Counted from the first letter of the stretch, positions 13,401-25,218 are shown. The stretch: 64,000 bases of DNA from Nomia melanderi (GCF_051020985.1 NC_135001.1:17539896-17603895), one strand, 5' to 3'. Numbers and translations are program-made. Notes: generated from the letters alone by a model not told the origin.

Positions 13401-15024
13401 TACATATTACAAACATTAACCTTTTGCGATCCAACGTCGAGTGTGGCTCGACATAGCTTTTAAATTTAAGAATTACAGTTATATTAATTACTTCTGCATA
13501 CTAAATAATTAATTTACATTAAAAGCAACCAATAAAGGTCTTTAATTGTTTTTCAGTTTATTTTATACTTCATCCTGCTTATATCTTTACTAAAACTGAG
13601 ACATAGTTCTTGGGTATGTAATGAATTGATAAAAGTGAAAAATTAATTCAGACCGGGCTATTGGGAATAGGAATAATTAATTTAGACCGTAAAGAGTTAA
13701 AAATGAAAATAAGATGTACATATTTACTTTCTTTCCAACATTATCCTTCGAACTTTAATAAGTTTAGAATAACTTTGTATTACTCTTTCTTGTAAATAAA
13801 ATATTGATAAATTTCCAGGATTTAAATTGTAATTGCCAATAGAACTTCAAGTGCATTAATTAAAAATGGTTAGAACCATATAATTCTGTTAAGATTATTT
13901 AAAGAGTGGAGTCCTCTAAAATTTCGTGAAATCTCACGGTGATTTTTCTATGCTAATCTAATTTCTGAAAATACCAACTTTCCTTCTCCAATTTGGTGGT
14001 ATCGGTTGTATTCCCTTTGAAAAACTGCCAAACTAGGATCTAAACGTATTGCCTGTGGCAGTTGACTCCACACACGAAGTACTTCTTCTGGAATGTGACC
14101 AAGTACTACTGAGCTGCATATGGAAGACGGAGTGCCTGTAGTGAAACGTACAAGTATTAAAGAAAAGTAATGAAATTGCGGTAAGCTAATGATTTTAAGC
14201 CTTCGCACAAAATATCATTGACATTTCATCAGAAAATAATGAATATTTCTTGAGAAAAATATTCTCGAGTGCAAAGGGTTAATTTGACCAGCCGTAACTG
14301 AGATTTAAAAGCCGAATATTTCATTTGAATTTTCATTTCATTAGAATTGCTTTAACTATATTGTTTTCTCGTTTAGAATGTTAATTTATAAATTTATTAT
14401 ATACAAAAACTTCGCTGTAATTAGCTCGTGAATTGTATACAATTATACTAATATCTTTGACGCAAAAATGTAACAACAAGTGTATTTTCGATTGAATTGG
14501 AACAATTTTTATCCTTTGCCTTTTATTCGATAGAAGCTCGATGTTGCTTGATTTCTGTATTTGAGTCAGATTAAACATGTTTCGTCATTTCTTACAAGCC
14601 ATCGGTAACATGAATTTGCATAAAAGGAACATATTTATAATATATTTGGATCAGTAAACACCGGTTTCAGTTAATATTTATTTTATTCTGAAAAGCTATT
14701 CGTAATTTAAATCGTGTGTACGTTATCGTTATGCAAAGTTACAACTTGATTACCATAACTTGTTTCGTTTCCTTGAAACTATATTTTCTAAATGGATGTT
14801 TCTGTATCCATACAGGATATTTTATCGACTTGAAAGACGCATGTAGATCTTTTCAGATACATAAATGAGAAAGAGATAAATGACTATTACGCAGTTAATA
14901 TATAAATATAATGACCATAAATATTTTACGCACCAAGTGTGTCCCGACTGCACCGGGACCCTTTTCTGAGGAATATCGGTGTGAGCAGACCATTTTCTTC
15001 GTCGCTGCCATCGTTTTGAGACAT
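4442..15024 (-). CDS. P protein (OCA2/hoepel-type), pigment-organelle membrane transporter, complete 17-exon gene
   Basis: A member of the P protein (oculocutaneous albinism II) group of the ion-transporter superfamily that includes ArsB/CitM permeases; vertebrate OCA2 sits in melanosome membranes and affects luminal pH and pigment. The spliced product is 842 residues, close to the vertebrate length. Visible: an acidic cytosolic N-terminus, TM1 near residues 136-152, a luminal loop, TM2 ending ...LIIFE and joining IVHRTLAAM (about 355), FLDNVTT (about 449) and GDPPNVIIASN (about 492) in the first half, then FVDNVPL, GGNGTLIGASSNV and AEQHGYRFSF in the second half, ending ...AHVIFNWNG. The two half-motifs reflect the family's internal duplication. 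The start ATG (15022-15024) is followed by MSQNDGSDEENGLL. Insects usually carry two paralogues (hoepel1 and hoepel2); I cannot say which this is. The amine oxidase gene lies upstream on the same strand. Confidence 0.93.
5041..5291. mobile_element. TTAA-bounded MITE, family G
   Basis: A 251-bp element in the intron between the two P-gene exons 5435-5693 and 4659-4752. It has perfect terminal inverted repeats, TTAACACATTGCGTACCGG at the left and its exact reverse complement at the right, including the TTAA target site. The interior is AT-rich and non-coding. The perfect termini suggest a recent insertion. Confidence 0.85.
6010..6341. mobile_element. Tc1/mariner-like non-autonomous inverted-repeat element
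   Basis: About 330 bp with imperfect inverted ends: left TATAGGGTGTCCAAAAGAAA, right ending TTTCTTTGAGCACCCTGTAT, both followed inward by a matching TATTTATRTGG block. The flanking TA is the usual Tc1/mariner target. The interior has no transposase. It ends about 20 bp downstream of the donor of the P-gene exon 6363-6596. Confidence 0.7.
8189..8387. mobile_element. TTAA-bounded MITE, family F
   Basis: About 199 bp in a P-gene intron. Left end TTAACATTGACACTACCG, right end CGGGTCACTTCGACCCGTCT then GGTAGTTTTAGTGTTAA; the ends are imperfect inverted repeats flanked by TTAA. Related copies lie at 13040-13300 and 59003-59212, with a right-end fragment near 27170. Confidence 0.75.
9196..9197 (-). 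other. Non-canonical GC splice donor in the P gene
   Basis: The intron between exons 9198-9329 and 8807-9061 begins AAG|GCAAGT on the minus strand. The joined reading ...FAYK|ITGGKVW continues the family alignment in phase 0, and no GT nearby keeps the frame. GC-AG introns with this strong flanking consensus are a known minor class of U2 introns. Confidence 0.8.
11911..12139. mobile_element. TTAA-bounded MITE, family A
   Basis: A 229-bp copy in a P-gene intron with TTAA at both ends. Left terminus TTAACCCTTTGCACTCGAAG, right terminus TCGAGTGCAAAGGGTTAA, an inverted pair. Family A is the most abundant in the window. The interior is AT-rich and non-coding. Confidence 0.85.
13040..13300. mobile_element. 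TTAA-bounded MITE, family F copy
   Basis: About 261 bp in the P-gene intron between exons 2 and 3. Left end TTAACGCTAAATGTACCACG and right end GTCGGTATGTTTAATGTTAA are imperfect inverted repeats. It contains no open reading frame of note. Confidence 0.65.
13416..13700. mobile_element. Possible TTAA-bounded MITE, family E
   Basis: Left end TTAACCTTTTGCGATCCAAC, right end TTTAGACCGTAAAGAGTTAA. The first dozen terminal bases pair imperfectly as inverted repeats. It is in the same P-gene intron as the family F copy. Single copy in this window, so the boundaries are less certain. Confidence 0.5.
14210..14282. mobile_element. Truncated family A MITE
   Basis: Only the right end is preserved: ATTCTCGAGTGCAAAGGG followed by TTAA, with the adjacent TTTCATCAGAAAATAATGAA block seen in other copies. 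It lies just upstream of P-gene exon 2. Confidence 0.65.
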
Positions 15025-15800
15025 TGCAGTATTGTTTATCCCTAATGATTCATCATATTTTATGAATTAAATACACTATTGTTGATTAACTAAGTACAGG
15101 ATGAATATAGAGAACAAATACAGAATGAACTGTTACTTAAATTTTCAAACATACCATTGAATATTTTTGTTAAAAGAAACAGAGTTACATACATATAGAA
15201 TTAAAATTTATTTCTCGCAAATACAATTAAAATTGGCGATGTTTCCATTTAATTCGTAAATAAAAAATTTGAATTTTCAATGTCATTAGACCTGATGATG
15301 CCATTTATAAAATAATAATAAAACTAGCTCACGTAATGTAAAAATAAATCTGGATACAATTCTACCTCCATATACAGTTAATTCACATTTTTATAAACAT
15401 ATGGTTATTATTATATTTTGCAATATTGCTACGATAATACGTACTTGTATGTACAATAATATGTATATATAAGTGCAGACTTAAATAGGAGATATCTTAT
15501 CGCTATAATGATTGAAATAATTGTTTGGATAATTTTGCAAGAAAAAAGATCTGCAAGTAATGTACAGCAAACGATATCATTACAATTTCTATGATTTGTA
15601 TTATCATAAGGTAAAACTGGTTTAAATTAAGTCATTACTTACCAACGAGAGGAGGGAGGAATAGGAATATTTTAATGTAAATAAATGCTGACGACACAGT
15701 TGCACTACAGTTAATTAAATCTTATGAATGTTTAAATACTGAAACGGATCTATTGACACGTAAACTGGAACAGGAGACACGAGAAACTAAACAACATCCC
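15025..15800 (-). promoter_or_regulatory. Probable 5'UTR and upstream region of the P protein gene
   Basis: Upstream of the ATG the minus strand shows an acceptor-like ...CATTAG with the exon starting at 15041, and a strong donor (GTTG then GTAAGT) whose exon side starts at 15643. This suggests a non-coding leader exon beginning somewhere above 15643 joined to 15041-15025. The transcription start cannot be placed from sequence alone. Confidence 0.35.
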
Positions 15801-17183
15801 ATAGAACGTTAAATATCATATTAGTGACCCCTGTTCTTATAGGATGTAGACAACGTTCACGTGTTTACATGTACGACCCATTTAGTCTTTAATATTCACA
15901 TTTATTCAAATCGTGTTTTTGAATTAATTTCAGTTGAAGTTTCAAACACGAGATGAAAACAGAATACAAATTATTGTATTTTTCATTCAAAACCAATAAT
16001 TGATGCAGTTCAATATATATTCCATTTCTATTACGTATGTATTTACATTTTTAAAGATTCATCAGTTATATTTGAAAGTAGTCTATACGACAGTGTCGTG
16101 AAAATGACAAATTACGAAGATTTTAATTAATAACATGACCGAAATTCTATTAATTATATTTATGAGTCATTACAGTTACAATATATGTAAATAAATTGTG
16201 TTTGTACAGATTTATTACATTATTAATGACAAAAGTATTATTATCAGAGTGTTTAATATAGATACAAGGTGTTTTAAAATATATAGGATAGTTTTAGAAG
16301 ATTTAGAAGGTTTTAGAAGATATGATCGATGTGACTCGTTTTTGCCAGTTTTTTACACGTGTAAATGTGTAAGCACTATATTAATAGTATTTTTATGTGA
16401 AATTAATATTAACACGCAATGAATTACTGATAATTGTATTACCGACGGTCATTTTTATTTCATGTATTTTATAGATTTATGTACATCGGTAATAATAAAT
16501 TATTTGTGCTTGTAAGCGATTCTCATAAGTGAAATGAAAATGGAAATATTAAACACTACTCCTAAGTACTGAATAGCAACGATCTTGAAAGAAGTTTGTT
16601 GTTTTTTCGTTCTTGATTTTTGCCTGATATGATGCATTTATATTAGAATCAATTAAAATATACACATACATTAAACAGTATGAGACTATACCTTTCTTAA
16701 TGAAAATCAATGAAAAAGAAAAAATATCATTCTACGTCATTGTCAATAATAAGTGGGTACTATTGTTAGAATAGCTGAGAACAGTTATTGCATATCCATT
16801 AATTTAAAGTTTATCTTGGCAGTCTAATTATTGAAAGATATAGACGTAAAAATGAAATATTTAAAATTTCTTATTAGACGGAATATAGAATATTTATATG
16901 AATGAAAGTAATTTAGTATTTGATAAGATATTTTCAATCAAATTTCATTTCCTTAAACTTCGCGACGGTTAATAAATGATATATTAAACTATGTAACTGT
17001 GCTCGCTATAATTTACGTATTGTACACATTTTATGTGTTTATAACTTATGAAGGTTTTCAAAGAAGAAGAAAATAGAAAATTTTGTACAGTTTCACTGGT
17101 TTTAATGTGGGAAAGAAAATATTATTATACCTCAGTTTTTCAATAAATAACTATAATTGTTAATAGACATAAATATCAGCAGT
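15801..17183. other. Intergenic region between P gene and amine oxidase gene
   Basis: AT-rich sequence with no open frame that resembles a protein. It should hold the promoter of the P gene on its left side and the 3'UTR of the amine oxidase gene on its right side. I see no inverted-repeat element with the TTAA ends found elsewhere. Confidence 0.5.
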
Positions 17184-20100
17184 CTATGCATAATATTCAA
17201 AGTTTTCTCGTGTCTTTTGAAATTGACATTGAACATGATAAAAATTGTTATGAATGATTTGTAAATAATATATTAAAGTACTATAAGTTAAAATACATAC
17301 GTACATAATATTTATTTCGTGAGAGGTGAGCACCTGTGGTCTAATTCTTGACAAAATTGAGTAAGCAGTGATTTCACCAATTTCAATGGCACCATCTACT
17401 GTCCCCGGCCAATTAACAGCATTTTCGCTTGAAGCCAGAAAAACTCTAAAAGAATCTTGTATGCATTAACCTCTTGCTTTATAATATTTTTTACAATATC
17501 GTGGAAAATCGAATATCATTCAAATTACATAAATTGAAGGAAAATATTATTCTTCGCTTGCGAATGTTTAACTTTTATAGAAAATTTATTTCAGTAATAA
17601 GTACATAACTTCTGCTTTTGCTAAGAAATTATTATGGATAAAATACTTGTTATCATCAGGAAAAAAGCATAAGGCAAGGATTGACAGAAGAATATTTATG
17701 TTCTCCAGAATTCTTTCCTTACTTTTGTAATATTGTTTTAATTCATTTGTTTCTTAATCTAATTTGCAATATTTACTTTTATAAATTAACGTTGTAATTG
17801 TATATTTGTACCTTCCCTTCGGAACACCTGCATAGTTGACGTGATTGATAATAGATGTCGGCTTCATAACGCTCCAAGGACTGCTAATCAATGTTTGATC
17901 GCTTAACAAAACTGGATTCCATAATTTATATTGTACGTATGTTTGAGCTTCGGTGGTGTTGAAACATTCGTTCAATGTATCAAATAATCCTTTCTTGTGA
18001 GTCTGTACTGAATCAGGCTGATCGAGAAATCCAGAAAGTGCGAATGTTCTCGAATCACCGAAAGTTGCGTTATAAGCGGTGTTTAGATTGCTGTTAATAT
18101 CCCATGTAGTTACAATATCTTTCGCGCCATTGTTCAGCCACGGTGGGGTTTCGTAAATTATTTTGAAAAATAGATTTTCGCCTGAAACGTACAGGTTTTG
18201 CCTGTTTAAGAAACATTCTGATGATGATTCGATAACGATGTCTTTCATTGGTGGTGGGACTGCCAAAACTACAAATTCACATCTGCAAAAGGCAATTATG
18301 TTAATTAACTTTAGATTCTTATTTCGTATTACAGAAGAGAGAATTATGCTGTTACAATATTTAATCAATTTTGTTTCCACTTGAATCGTATGCACGCAAA
18401 GAAGTATTAATCTTTATTAAACATTTTATAAGTAATCACTCGGATCTATATGCATAAAGACTGAAGTATTTACTAGAAACAATATTTACTGAATTTTCCT
18501 TAATTGCAAGTAAGTCAGATCCCAATCGTTGAATCAATCATTTGCTTCGATACTTCTACGTGTTTTTTTAAAACTATAGAAGTATCTACAACAACAAAGC
18601 AAATGTTAAAATTATTACGTAAATTCATATAATATTTATTTAGGATTTTCCAGCATTTACTGTCTAGTACTAGTATGCATAAGAAATATAACATTTGCTT
18701 TTACTTACACTTAATATTTATAAGCATTTACTTTTTTTATGCATACGACCCTTTGAGAACATTATCAAATTAAACATAGACAAATATTATAATATCAGGT
18801 TACTTGAAACACTTTCTTTCCGTTTGTACATATGCACGATCGTCGTTAAACCTGATTTTGTTAACAGGATCTAGGTATCTTATTTTTCCACCATGATGTA
18901 TAACCTTTTTCAGTAATTCCTGTACAATGTTGGTCATTCCACCCTACAAACAATAATGTTTGAAATAAGATATATAAAATCCTTCATATTAACGAATTAT
19001 TTCAACACTGTGGTAATTATATCAATTACTTTTTGATATATTCTAAACGCTTTGTACATTAACTATTCATGAAACATATTATATAATTGTGATATTGAAC
19101 GGTTATTTAGATCTTAATAGGAATTACTGAACCTTCCGATTGGAATTACAGTACATAGAAATTTCTAACTACGTAAACGTACTTGTATGAAATACCGGTT
19201 TTCGTCGCCTATTGTAAACCTTAAACGATTAAAAAATCCTGATGATCCATTTAGCATGACAAGTAGCCAAAGAGATGAAATATTTTTCAGGCCTCTCGTA
19301 GCTATAAGAAATCAATTTTTATAAGGGTTATTGCGGATGAGATGGCCCGATCTCATTTATATTATCAAATATATATTATACAATGCATATTAATACAAAA
19401 TATTCCTTTGCGACTCTAAAAATAGTGGACGTTTGTTAAATAAACACAATAGTTTGTCAGCTTCGTGTATATATACACGGAATATAAGAAATGAAGAATT
19501 GTATTTGTTCATTTAACTTGTAAAAACTCTTGAGAGCTAAATATTTACCGCATGAACTGCAAACAAATGCGCGACACAATGAACGTGAGTAAGGGAAATA
19601 AACGACTCGACGTAACAGCTGCTCAACGCTTGTTTTTGCAAGCAGTTCTGAGTCTTCGTGCATAGCGTAATTACTAAATCTCGGATCTAAAGCACTTTTC
19701 TCGACCTATATAAAGAAATCAGAGATAATCGTATAGTTCTATACAAGTCACAAGTTCTGTACTAATTGTAAATAAAAATGAAGCCATATAATATTATGTG
19801 CGCATTTAACCCTTTGCACTCGAGAGGCGACTCACAATCGCACATTTGATTTGATACAGAAAAAATAGAGACTTTAAAATTCAATTTTTAATTTTGTATT
19901 AGTCTCTTAATTTACGTAAGATTTCTCTCCAAGTTAGTTTCAAATAATGTGATCAATACTTCAGCAAAAAATAATCGTCATTTATAGTGAAAAATACTGA
20001 CGAGTGGAAACGGTTACGAAACGTTGGCCTTTTTGATTGCCGATCGCATTACTTTATTTAATGAAATGGTATATAATTAAATATCCATATATTATATAAC

Positions 20101-21078
20101 AGAAAAAATTGTAGGTAGACAAGTTTATATGTTTAAGAAATAAAATTAAAACACATATTACTATGTATTTAAATAGCTTTTCTGATCTTTACTTTAAATG
20201 AAAATAATTTTACGTTCACATTTAAATATTTATGATAGAGAAGTGATATCACATTTCGACTTAAAGCAAATAATTAAGATTGATATTTATTAATTTCAGT
20301 TTGAAATGTTTATGGTGTGATTAGTGGACATTGTTCAGCAAGGAATTAAAAAAGCACAGCTGGTAAAATAAGCGAAATAGCTAAACAGTAACTTTATTAC
20401 CATATGAAGAAAATTATGAACTTCTGCTCCATAAAACTTGGGCAAATTTTTAAAATGTCCATATCTTGTGAACAGTATCCTTTCCTTAACGCCAATATTT
20501 TGCTCTGGATATGTATTTATATTAAACATTTCCACCAACTTAGTTACATGTTCTTGCAATGAATTCGCATAATAACTATTACTGTAATCCTTCAATATGC
20601 GTCCTCCTACATCTCCTATTTGTAGATATTTTATAATGTTATCGTATGTAGTTTACATATTTACATTCATACAAGTAACAATAAACGAAGAAATAAATGA
20701 TATTACTAAATTTGGTATTAATGTAAATTACATTCACAAAGTGAAGTAAGGTTCATACTGATTCATTAAATGATAACTTTTCTGCACGTGCTTGCTTAGA
20801 GTATTAGTTAATAATATAAATAAAAATAGTAAAATTCTGAATGTTAATCGTACTAAAAAAATTGTAGCATTTTAATAATCTGTTCTTACTTTACGTTATG
20901 TATAATGATAGTTACTGTTTGCCTCGATAATTAACACTTCTAACCCAGTTTTTCTTCTTAAGATATTGTATGCGCAAGTGAGACCACTTAACCCAGCCCC
21001 TACTATTACGATATCCACGTCGTTGTAATCCGCCGTAACAAATTCTTCATCAGCGAAGTCTGAAGCCCGACGTGACAT
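17184..21078 (-). CDS. FAD-dependent amine oxidase, monoamine-oxidase-like, complete 7-exon gene
   Basis: A flavoprotein of the monoamine oxidase/polyamine oxidase fold, expected to oxidise amines with O2. Exons in transcript order: 20916-21078, 20401-20615, 19549-19705, 19183-19301, 18804-18943, 17812-18282, 17184-17445; total 1527 nt, 508 residues, all phases matching. Residues 22-40 hold the Rossmann dinucleotide motif (DIVIVGAGLSG) and VLIIEANRDVGGR continues it across the first splice. GGMTNIVQELL and CEFVVLAVPPP match the family's FAD/substrate core, and VFLASSENAVNWPG the C-terminal FAD-binding block. The last residues include a hydrophobic stretch (about 469-486) that may be a membrane tail as in mitochondrial MAO. 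Odd: the site aligned with the Cys-Tyr of MAO reads SSPWS, so covalent FAD attachment is not possible there. Substrate is unknown. The last exon could also be spliced further at an internal CAG-GTGCTC, which I consider less likely. Confidence 0.85.
19806..20016. mobile_element. Family A MITE, diverged right end
   Basis: Begins TTAACCCTTTGCACTCGAGA inside an intron of the amine oxidase gene. The right terminus is eroded (GACGAGTGGAAACGGTTAC instead of CGAGTGCAAAGGGTTAA), indicating an old insertion. Confidence 0.7.
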
Positions 21079-21945
21079 TGTCTTAGTTTCTTCTTGTTTA
21101 AAATGATTTCCGTGAAGAGCTCTAACAAATAATTTTGCTTTTTACTCTACAACTTGAATGTGGCAATTTAAAATATTTATTGTAGAAAACGAAGCAGTTC
21201 CAGCAGTTCTTCTATGTTCGTTATTCTCTGGAAATTAGACAATGTGTAATAGTTCAAAAAAATTCATTTTTATGTATCGATCAAGTAATTGAGCCTTTTC
21301 ATCATATGGCCTTATAGGTCAACTAAGAAACATGAAATAATCAATTTAAGGGAATCCCGAAAAACATCACATTAAAAAGACCCAAAATAATTCAAAATAA
21401 TGATAATGTAATCTCGATGTATTAATAATTACAGTAATGGTCGAATGAAATTTATACAAAAGAGGAATTGAAAATTTCAAGAAATTTCTTATGCTCACTC
21501 TAGCCATGAGAAACTTGTCCTTCGCATTTATTCTTTACATTCCTCTGTACTACTAACAATACATCATGCTTTATATAAGATACGTTACTACATAATGCGT
21601 CCTACTGTATGCGTGTGATACAGATATGTAACTACTAGTTGTTTTGAATAGTATATTACGTGTACGATAATTCTGCTACTTGTACGGAACTTCGACAATT
21701 GTTCCAATAATAATATTAATAATTAATTATTCTCATTCCATCACTAAAAATACATTATTTTATTGATGATCCATAATTTAATAATAATCTTCTTGATTCA
21801 TACATAATTAAAAGTTCCACAGAATTAAATTCCTTTCGACTAATAGATGTTGATAGTCGTTTAATCAGCCTATTTAATATTCCCTCACGATTATTAACAA
21901 CTTCTATAGATGTCATTCATTCTTAAACAATCCCATCAATAGGAA
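21079..21945. other. Upstream region of the amine oxidase gene
   Basis: AT-rich DNA upstream of the amine oxidase ATG; the promoter and leader should be here, but no clear TATA box or initiator stands out. No supported coding sequence. Confidence 0.4.
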
Positions 21946-22041
21946 TTAACCAGTTAACTGCGTACGACGAGTATACACTTTATTATCTAATTTACAATTA
22001 AATTTAAGTTTTCAAAATAAATTCCACAGTTAACTGGTTAA
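21946..22041. mobile_element. Short TTAA-bounded MITE, family B
   Basis: A 96-bp internally deleted copy. Left end TTAACCAGTTAACTGCG and right end CACAGTTAACTGGTTAA form near-perfect inverted repeats. The interior keeps the family's GACGAGTATACA motif. Confidence 0.8.
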
Positions 22042-22049
22042 CACGAGGC

Positions 22050-22600
22050 GTATCTGTGTCGCGAATCTTCGTTGAACTCCTGCTCGATAGTTTCCTAATT
22101 AGACGACGGCAACCATCGGTTTGCAGGTTGTCGTCATTGTTCATGTACAAATTCCGATACGTTGCATCTGAAAAATAACGGTCGCCATCGTCTCGAAGCA
22201 GTCCGTCCCTTGATAATTCAAACAACTTTTAACTGCAACCTTTATAACTCCCGCGATGGCCTCCTTCTCTTCCCTACCCTTCCAGTTCGTCCTAGAAGCG
22301 TTACTTTCTTCCGCCCCCTTTACGACTGGTCTACACTCTCTTTACGGAGCTGTACATCTTAAATAATTGATCTTAACGTAGTTGCCGGCGTTTTTATAAC
22401 TGTTTTACCGCTCGCTGTTGCCGCTGTGATATATATTATTTAGCCGCCGGTTTTTAAACTTAAGTCCCTGAACATGGAGGTGTGAAAAGACTGAGGAACT
22501 TATTGGGGATACATTCGTTACCCCGCTCCGTTTCTTATTAATCTAATTTCGGACCACGCGCGCGTTAAACGTCGCACAGCTTTGTATTGCGAAAGATGCA
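22050..22600. other. GC-richer patch, no supported gene
   Basis: Base composition rises relative to the flanks. There are short open frames on both strands, but none has recognisable domains. It may be regulatory or a remnant. Confidence 0.3.
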
Positions 22601-23850
22601 ATTAGACTTTATGCTCTATCTCTACTAAAACTCACCGCTTTAAGACCAAGTCTTTCAATCTTGGCGTTTGCTATTATGTGCCTGTGATGTTCGTTTCATT
22701 ATTTTCAAAGTGAATACGAACAAAGTGATTACATTTTCTTGTAATTATTGAAGTAATCAGATTGTATATCTTCGTAGAAGGAATCGAGGACTGAATTTTT
22801 TTAATTATCAATTAGAAGTATTCAGTAGAATTTACTTGAAATTCTACTTGGTACTAGAATTTGGTGATACTACAAAATAATTTATTATACAAATTTCGTT
22901 TACAAGCGTCACTAGTGGAGAAAGTATTGAAGTTTGTGTTTATACGAAATAATATAAAAACTATTAAAACTCTTTAACATAAGTGATTAAGTAAGCGATT
23001 AATGTAGGCGATACTGGTAAAGAAGAAGTCATTAAAAATGTGTATATTAATCGGATTTTTTTTACTTGCAGTACGTTATAATTTAACAATTGCATTATAT
23101 ATTTTGCAGACTATTATACTTCTTATTTTATTATACTGTTTAATTATATAAATAAGTTTGATTATGTACAGTACTTTCCCTTTTATTATTACTAATAATT
23201 AATAATCATACAGCAGTATATGTTTAAATTAACAAGTGGTCTCTTACTGATCACGATTGTATGCTGACACGATATATTTGCAATCAGTCGTAACTAAATC
23301 CTTATAACCAGAATCTATTTATATTTCAACTGAATTTATTTACGCCATAGTAAAATATTTCAATTAAAAGATCCTTCAGCCCTACTAAACATTCTATACT
23401 TGAACAACGCTTAACACGTTGAATGCAGCGTGCACCATTTTTGGTACATGCTAACTTTAGTGAGCAAATACTTCTTGTGAAACACATCGCTACAAAATAG
23501 CGGAAACGTAAAGAAATGATATCAAAATATATAAAACTCATCAAAAACTTAAATATAATTTAACACTTTTACTGTCGCGAGAATGTCGAACGATTTCTAT
23601 AGCAATAGATATTCTCTCATAACAAAGGCAATCGGCATTAGAAATAATTATTAATGACTTGGTATCACGGTACTCGTAATACACCATTATCTAGCTATTC
23701 GTGTTATTAAATATTCTCACCCGACGCCACTTTTCTTATTGTAACTGTATTTAACCTATATGTGGAAGCTCCGGTCACCGGTGATCATCGTGGTAGTCGA
23801 CGTGTGAATATTTTATTAATAAATCAATACTGTTCATAAACAAAATATAA
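22601..23850. other. AT-rich non-coding stretch with a partial family C end
   Basis: No coding signal is seen. At 23411 the sequence TTAACACGTTGAATGCAGCG matches the left terminus of family C elements (46959 and 51890), but no right terminus is found, so this is a fragment or a relative. Confidence 0.35.
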
Positions 23851-23859
23851 CTGAAATTT

Positions 23860-24230
23860 CTGGCGGCGCGGAGTCTGTTAATAAATCGATAAAATCAGAA
23901 GCATCATCAAGATGTTCTCTTATATCGCCTTCCTCGGCGCGCCGGAAAGAAATCGAAGAAGCTCCAATCGAGATCCAGCTCCGGCGGAGCAGCGTAGCTA
24001 TTTGGACGCATGGCAGCACTTCCAGCAAGAATGAACTTTCCGAATGCTGAATGCAACATCGTTCTCTTCTGGAAAGCACTTTGACAGTGCCCCACGGGTA
24101 CATTACTAGGATTGCCGCCACCAATTGAACTCCCCTGACTCAGCGGAGAGCGCTGCTCTGCTCCAACCCCCTTATGCCAGCAAACAGAGCCGCCCGAGGC
24201 GACACCGCCGTTCAAACACCCAATCACTCA
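23860..24230. other. GC-rich patch with an open minus-strand frame
   Basis: The minus strand is open from about 24227 to 23907, with Gly/Ser-rich translation (GGGNPSNVPVGH), but it has no good ATG start and no recognisable domain. I leave it as a GC-rich patch; it could be part of an unrecognised exon. Confidence 0.25.
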
Positions 24231-25218
24231 ATTCATAACGATGAAGCAACTTGCAAATTCTCCATTGTTAACGTTATTTGACTTAGCCGCTCATTGGCCG
24301 CGCTGATCTCTATAATAGGCATTAACCCGAAACGATTCGAAGTTAGTGTTCAGTACCATCGACAGAACTTCCCTCTGCCTACCCTGATTAGGTCCTCTCC
24401 ATTGAACTCTCCTGGAATGCGCCGTTTCTTATGTAGACAGCGATTAGCAATTCTGATCGTTTTGAAAGAATATTTCCTGAACGTGTATTTTGTTTCTTTC
24501 GGGGTCAGGAATTTTAAGGTCCTGTGCTGTGATATAGAGACGTATGCGAAGGTGAAATTTTACAGAACCGAGTACTTTTAAGAACATAATTCTCGAGATA
24601 TATTTATTTGATAGAGGCAGAATATCTTGTTTAGAGAGATTTAGAAAGTTTTAAACCTATCATGGAAACCAGTATTTTGTGTTCTGAAAAAGTGTTATAA
24701 AGTACAGTGTAATTCTTGATTATACAGGAAAAGTATAGTTAATCAGGAGTGTTTATTCTGTCCTATAAGAGTGAAAGTTACGATAAATAGATTTTCTATA
24801 AATGTATGTAGGGTAGACAGATCTGAGATTTAAGTTTCGACCCATTCGGTCAATAATGTGATTTTTCTTCTATATTTATGTTGCTCTCAATTTCTTATAC
24901 AAGGCTACTTAAAAAAAATGTTTCTAATTTTATATTCCACCCTAAATGTCAGTCCAAAAGTGTGTGATTCTTCAAAACATTTATTAATCCAATGCAAACC
25001 TCAAAGTTCCGCTAACTCAACAGTTTCATTCGACCTTCATAGTTCCGAAAATAACAGTTTCAAACTGTATCTCTGATAACTCTCGAAAAAAAGGGTTGAC
25101 AAAAAGTTTGGTAGAATCATCTTAAACCTCTCCCCGAACCATGTTATTTCAACTAACAAAATTTTCAATCGAACCGCTAGCAACAAAACAATCTAACCTG
25201 ATCATGCTTCGTAGCGCA
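24231..25218. other. Non-coding stretch
   Basis: The sequence shifts from moderately GC-rich to AT-rich. Short open frames occur but show no domain, splice structure or start context that supports a gene. Confidence 0.35.

Larger units (their letters stand above)
4442..15024 (-). other. Exon map of the P protein gene
   Basis: Coding exons in transcript order: 14934-15024, 13979-14135, 12906-12980, 12520-12637, 12213-12285, 11470-11753, 10805-10911, 10346-10505, 9488-9559, 9198-9329, 8807-9061, 8467-8601, 7663-7857, 6363-6596, 5435-5693, 4659-4752, 4442-4529. They sum to 2529 nt, exactly 843 codons with TAA at 4442-4444, and all intron phases agree. Least certain is the donor of exon 2: I chose a weak GTTGGT after 13979 because it alone keeps phase with exon 3; a GTATTT donor four bases further on would need an extra small exon. 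The intron after exon 10 starts with GC, not GT. Confidence 0.82.
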
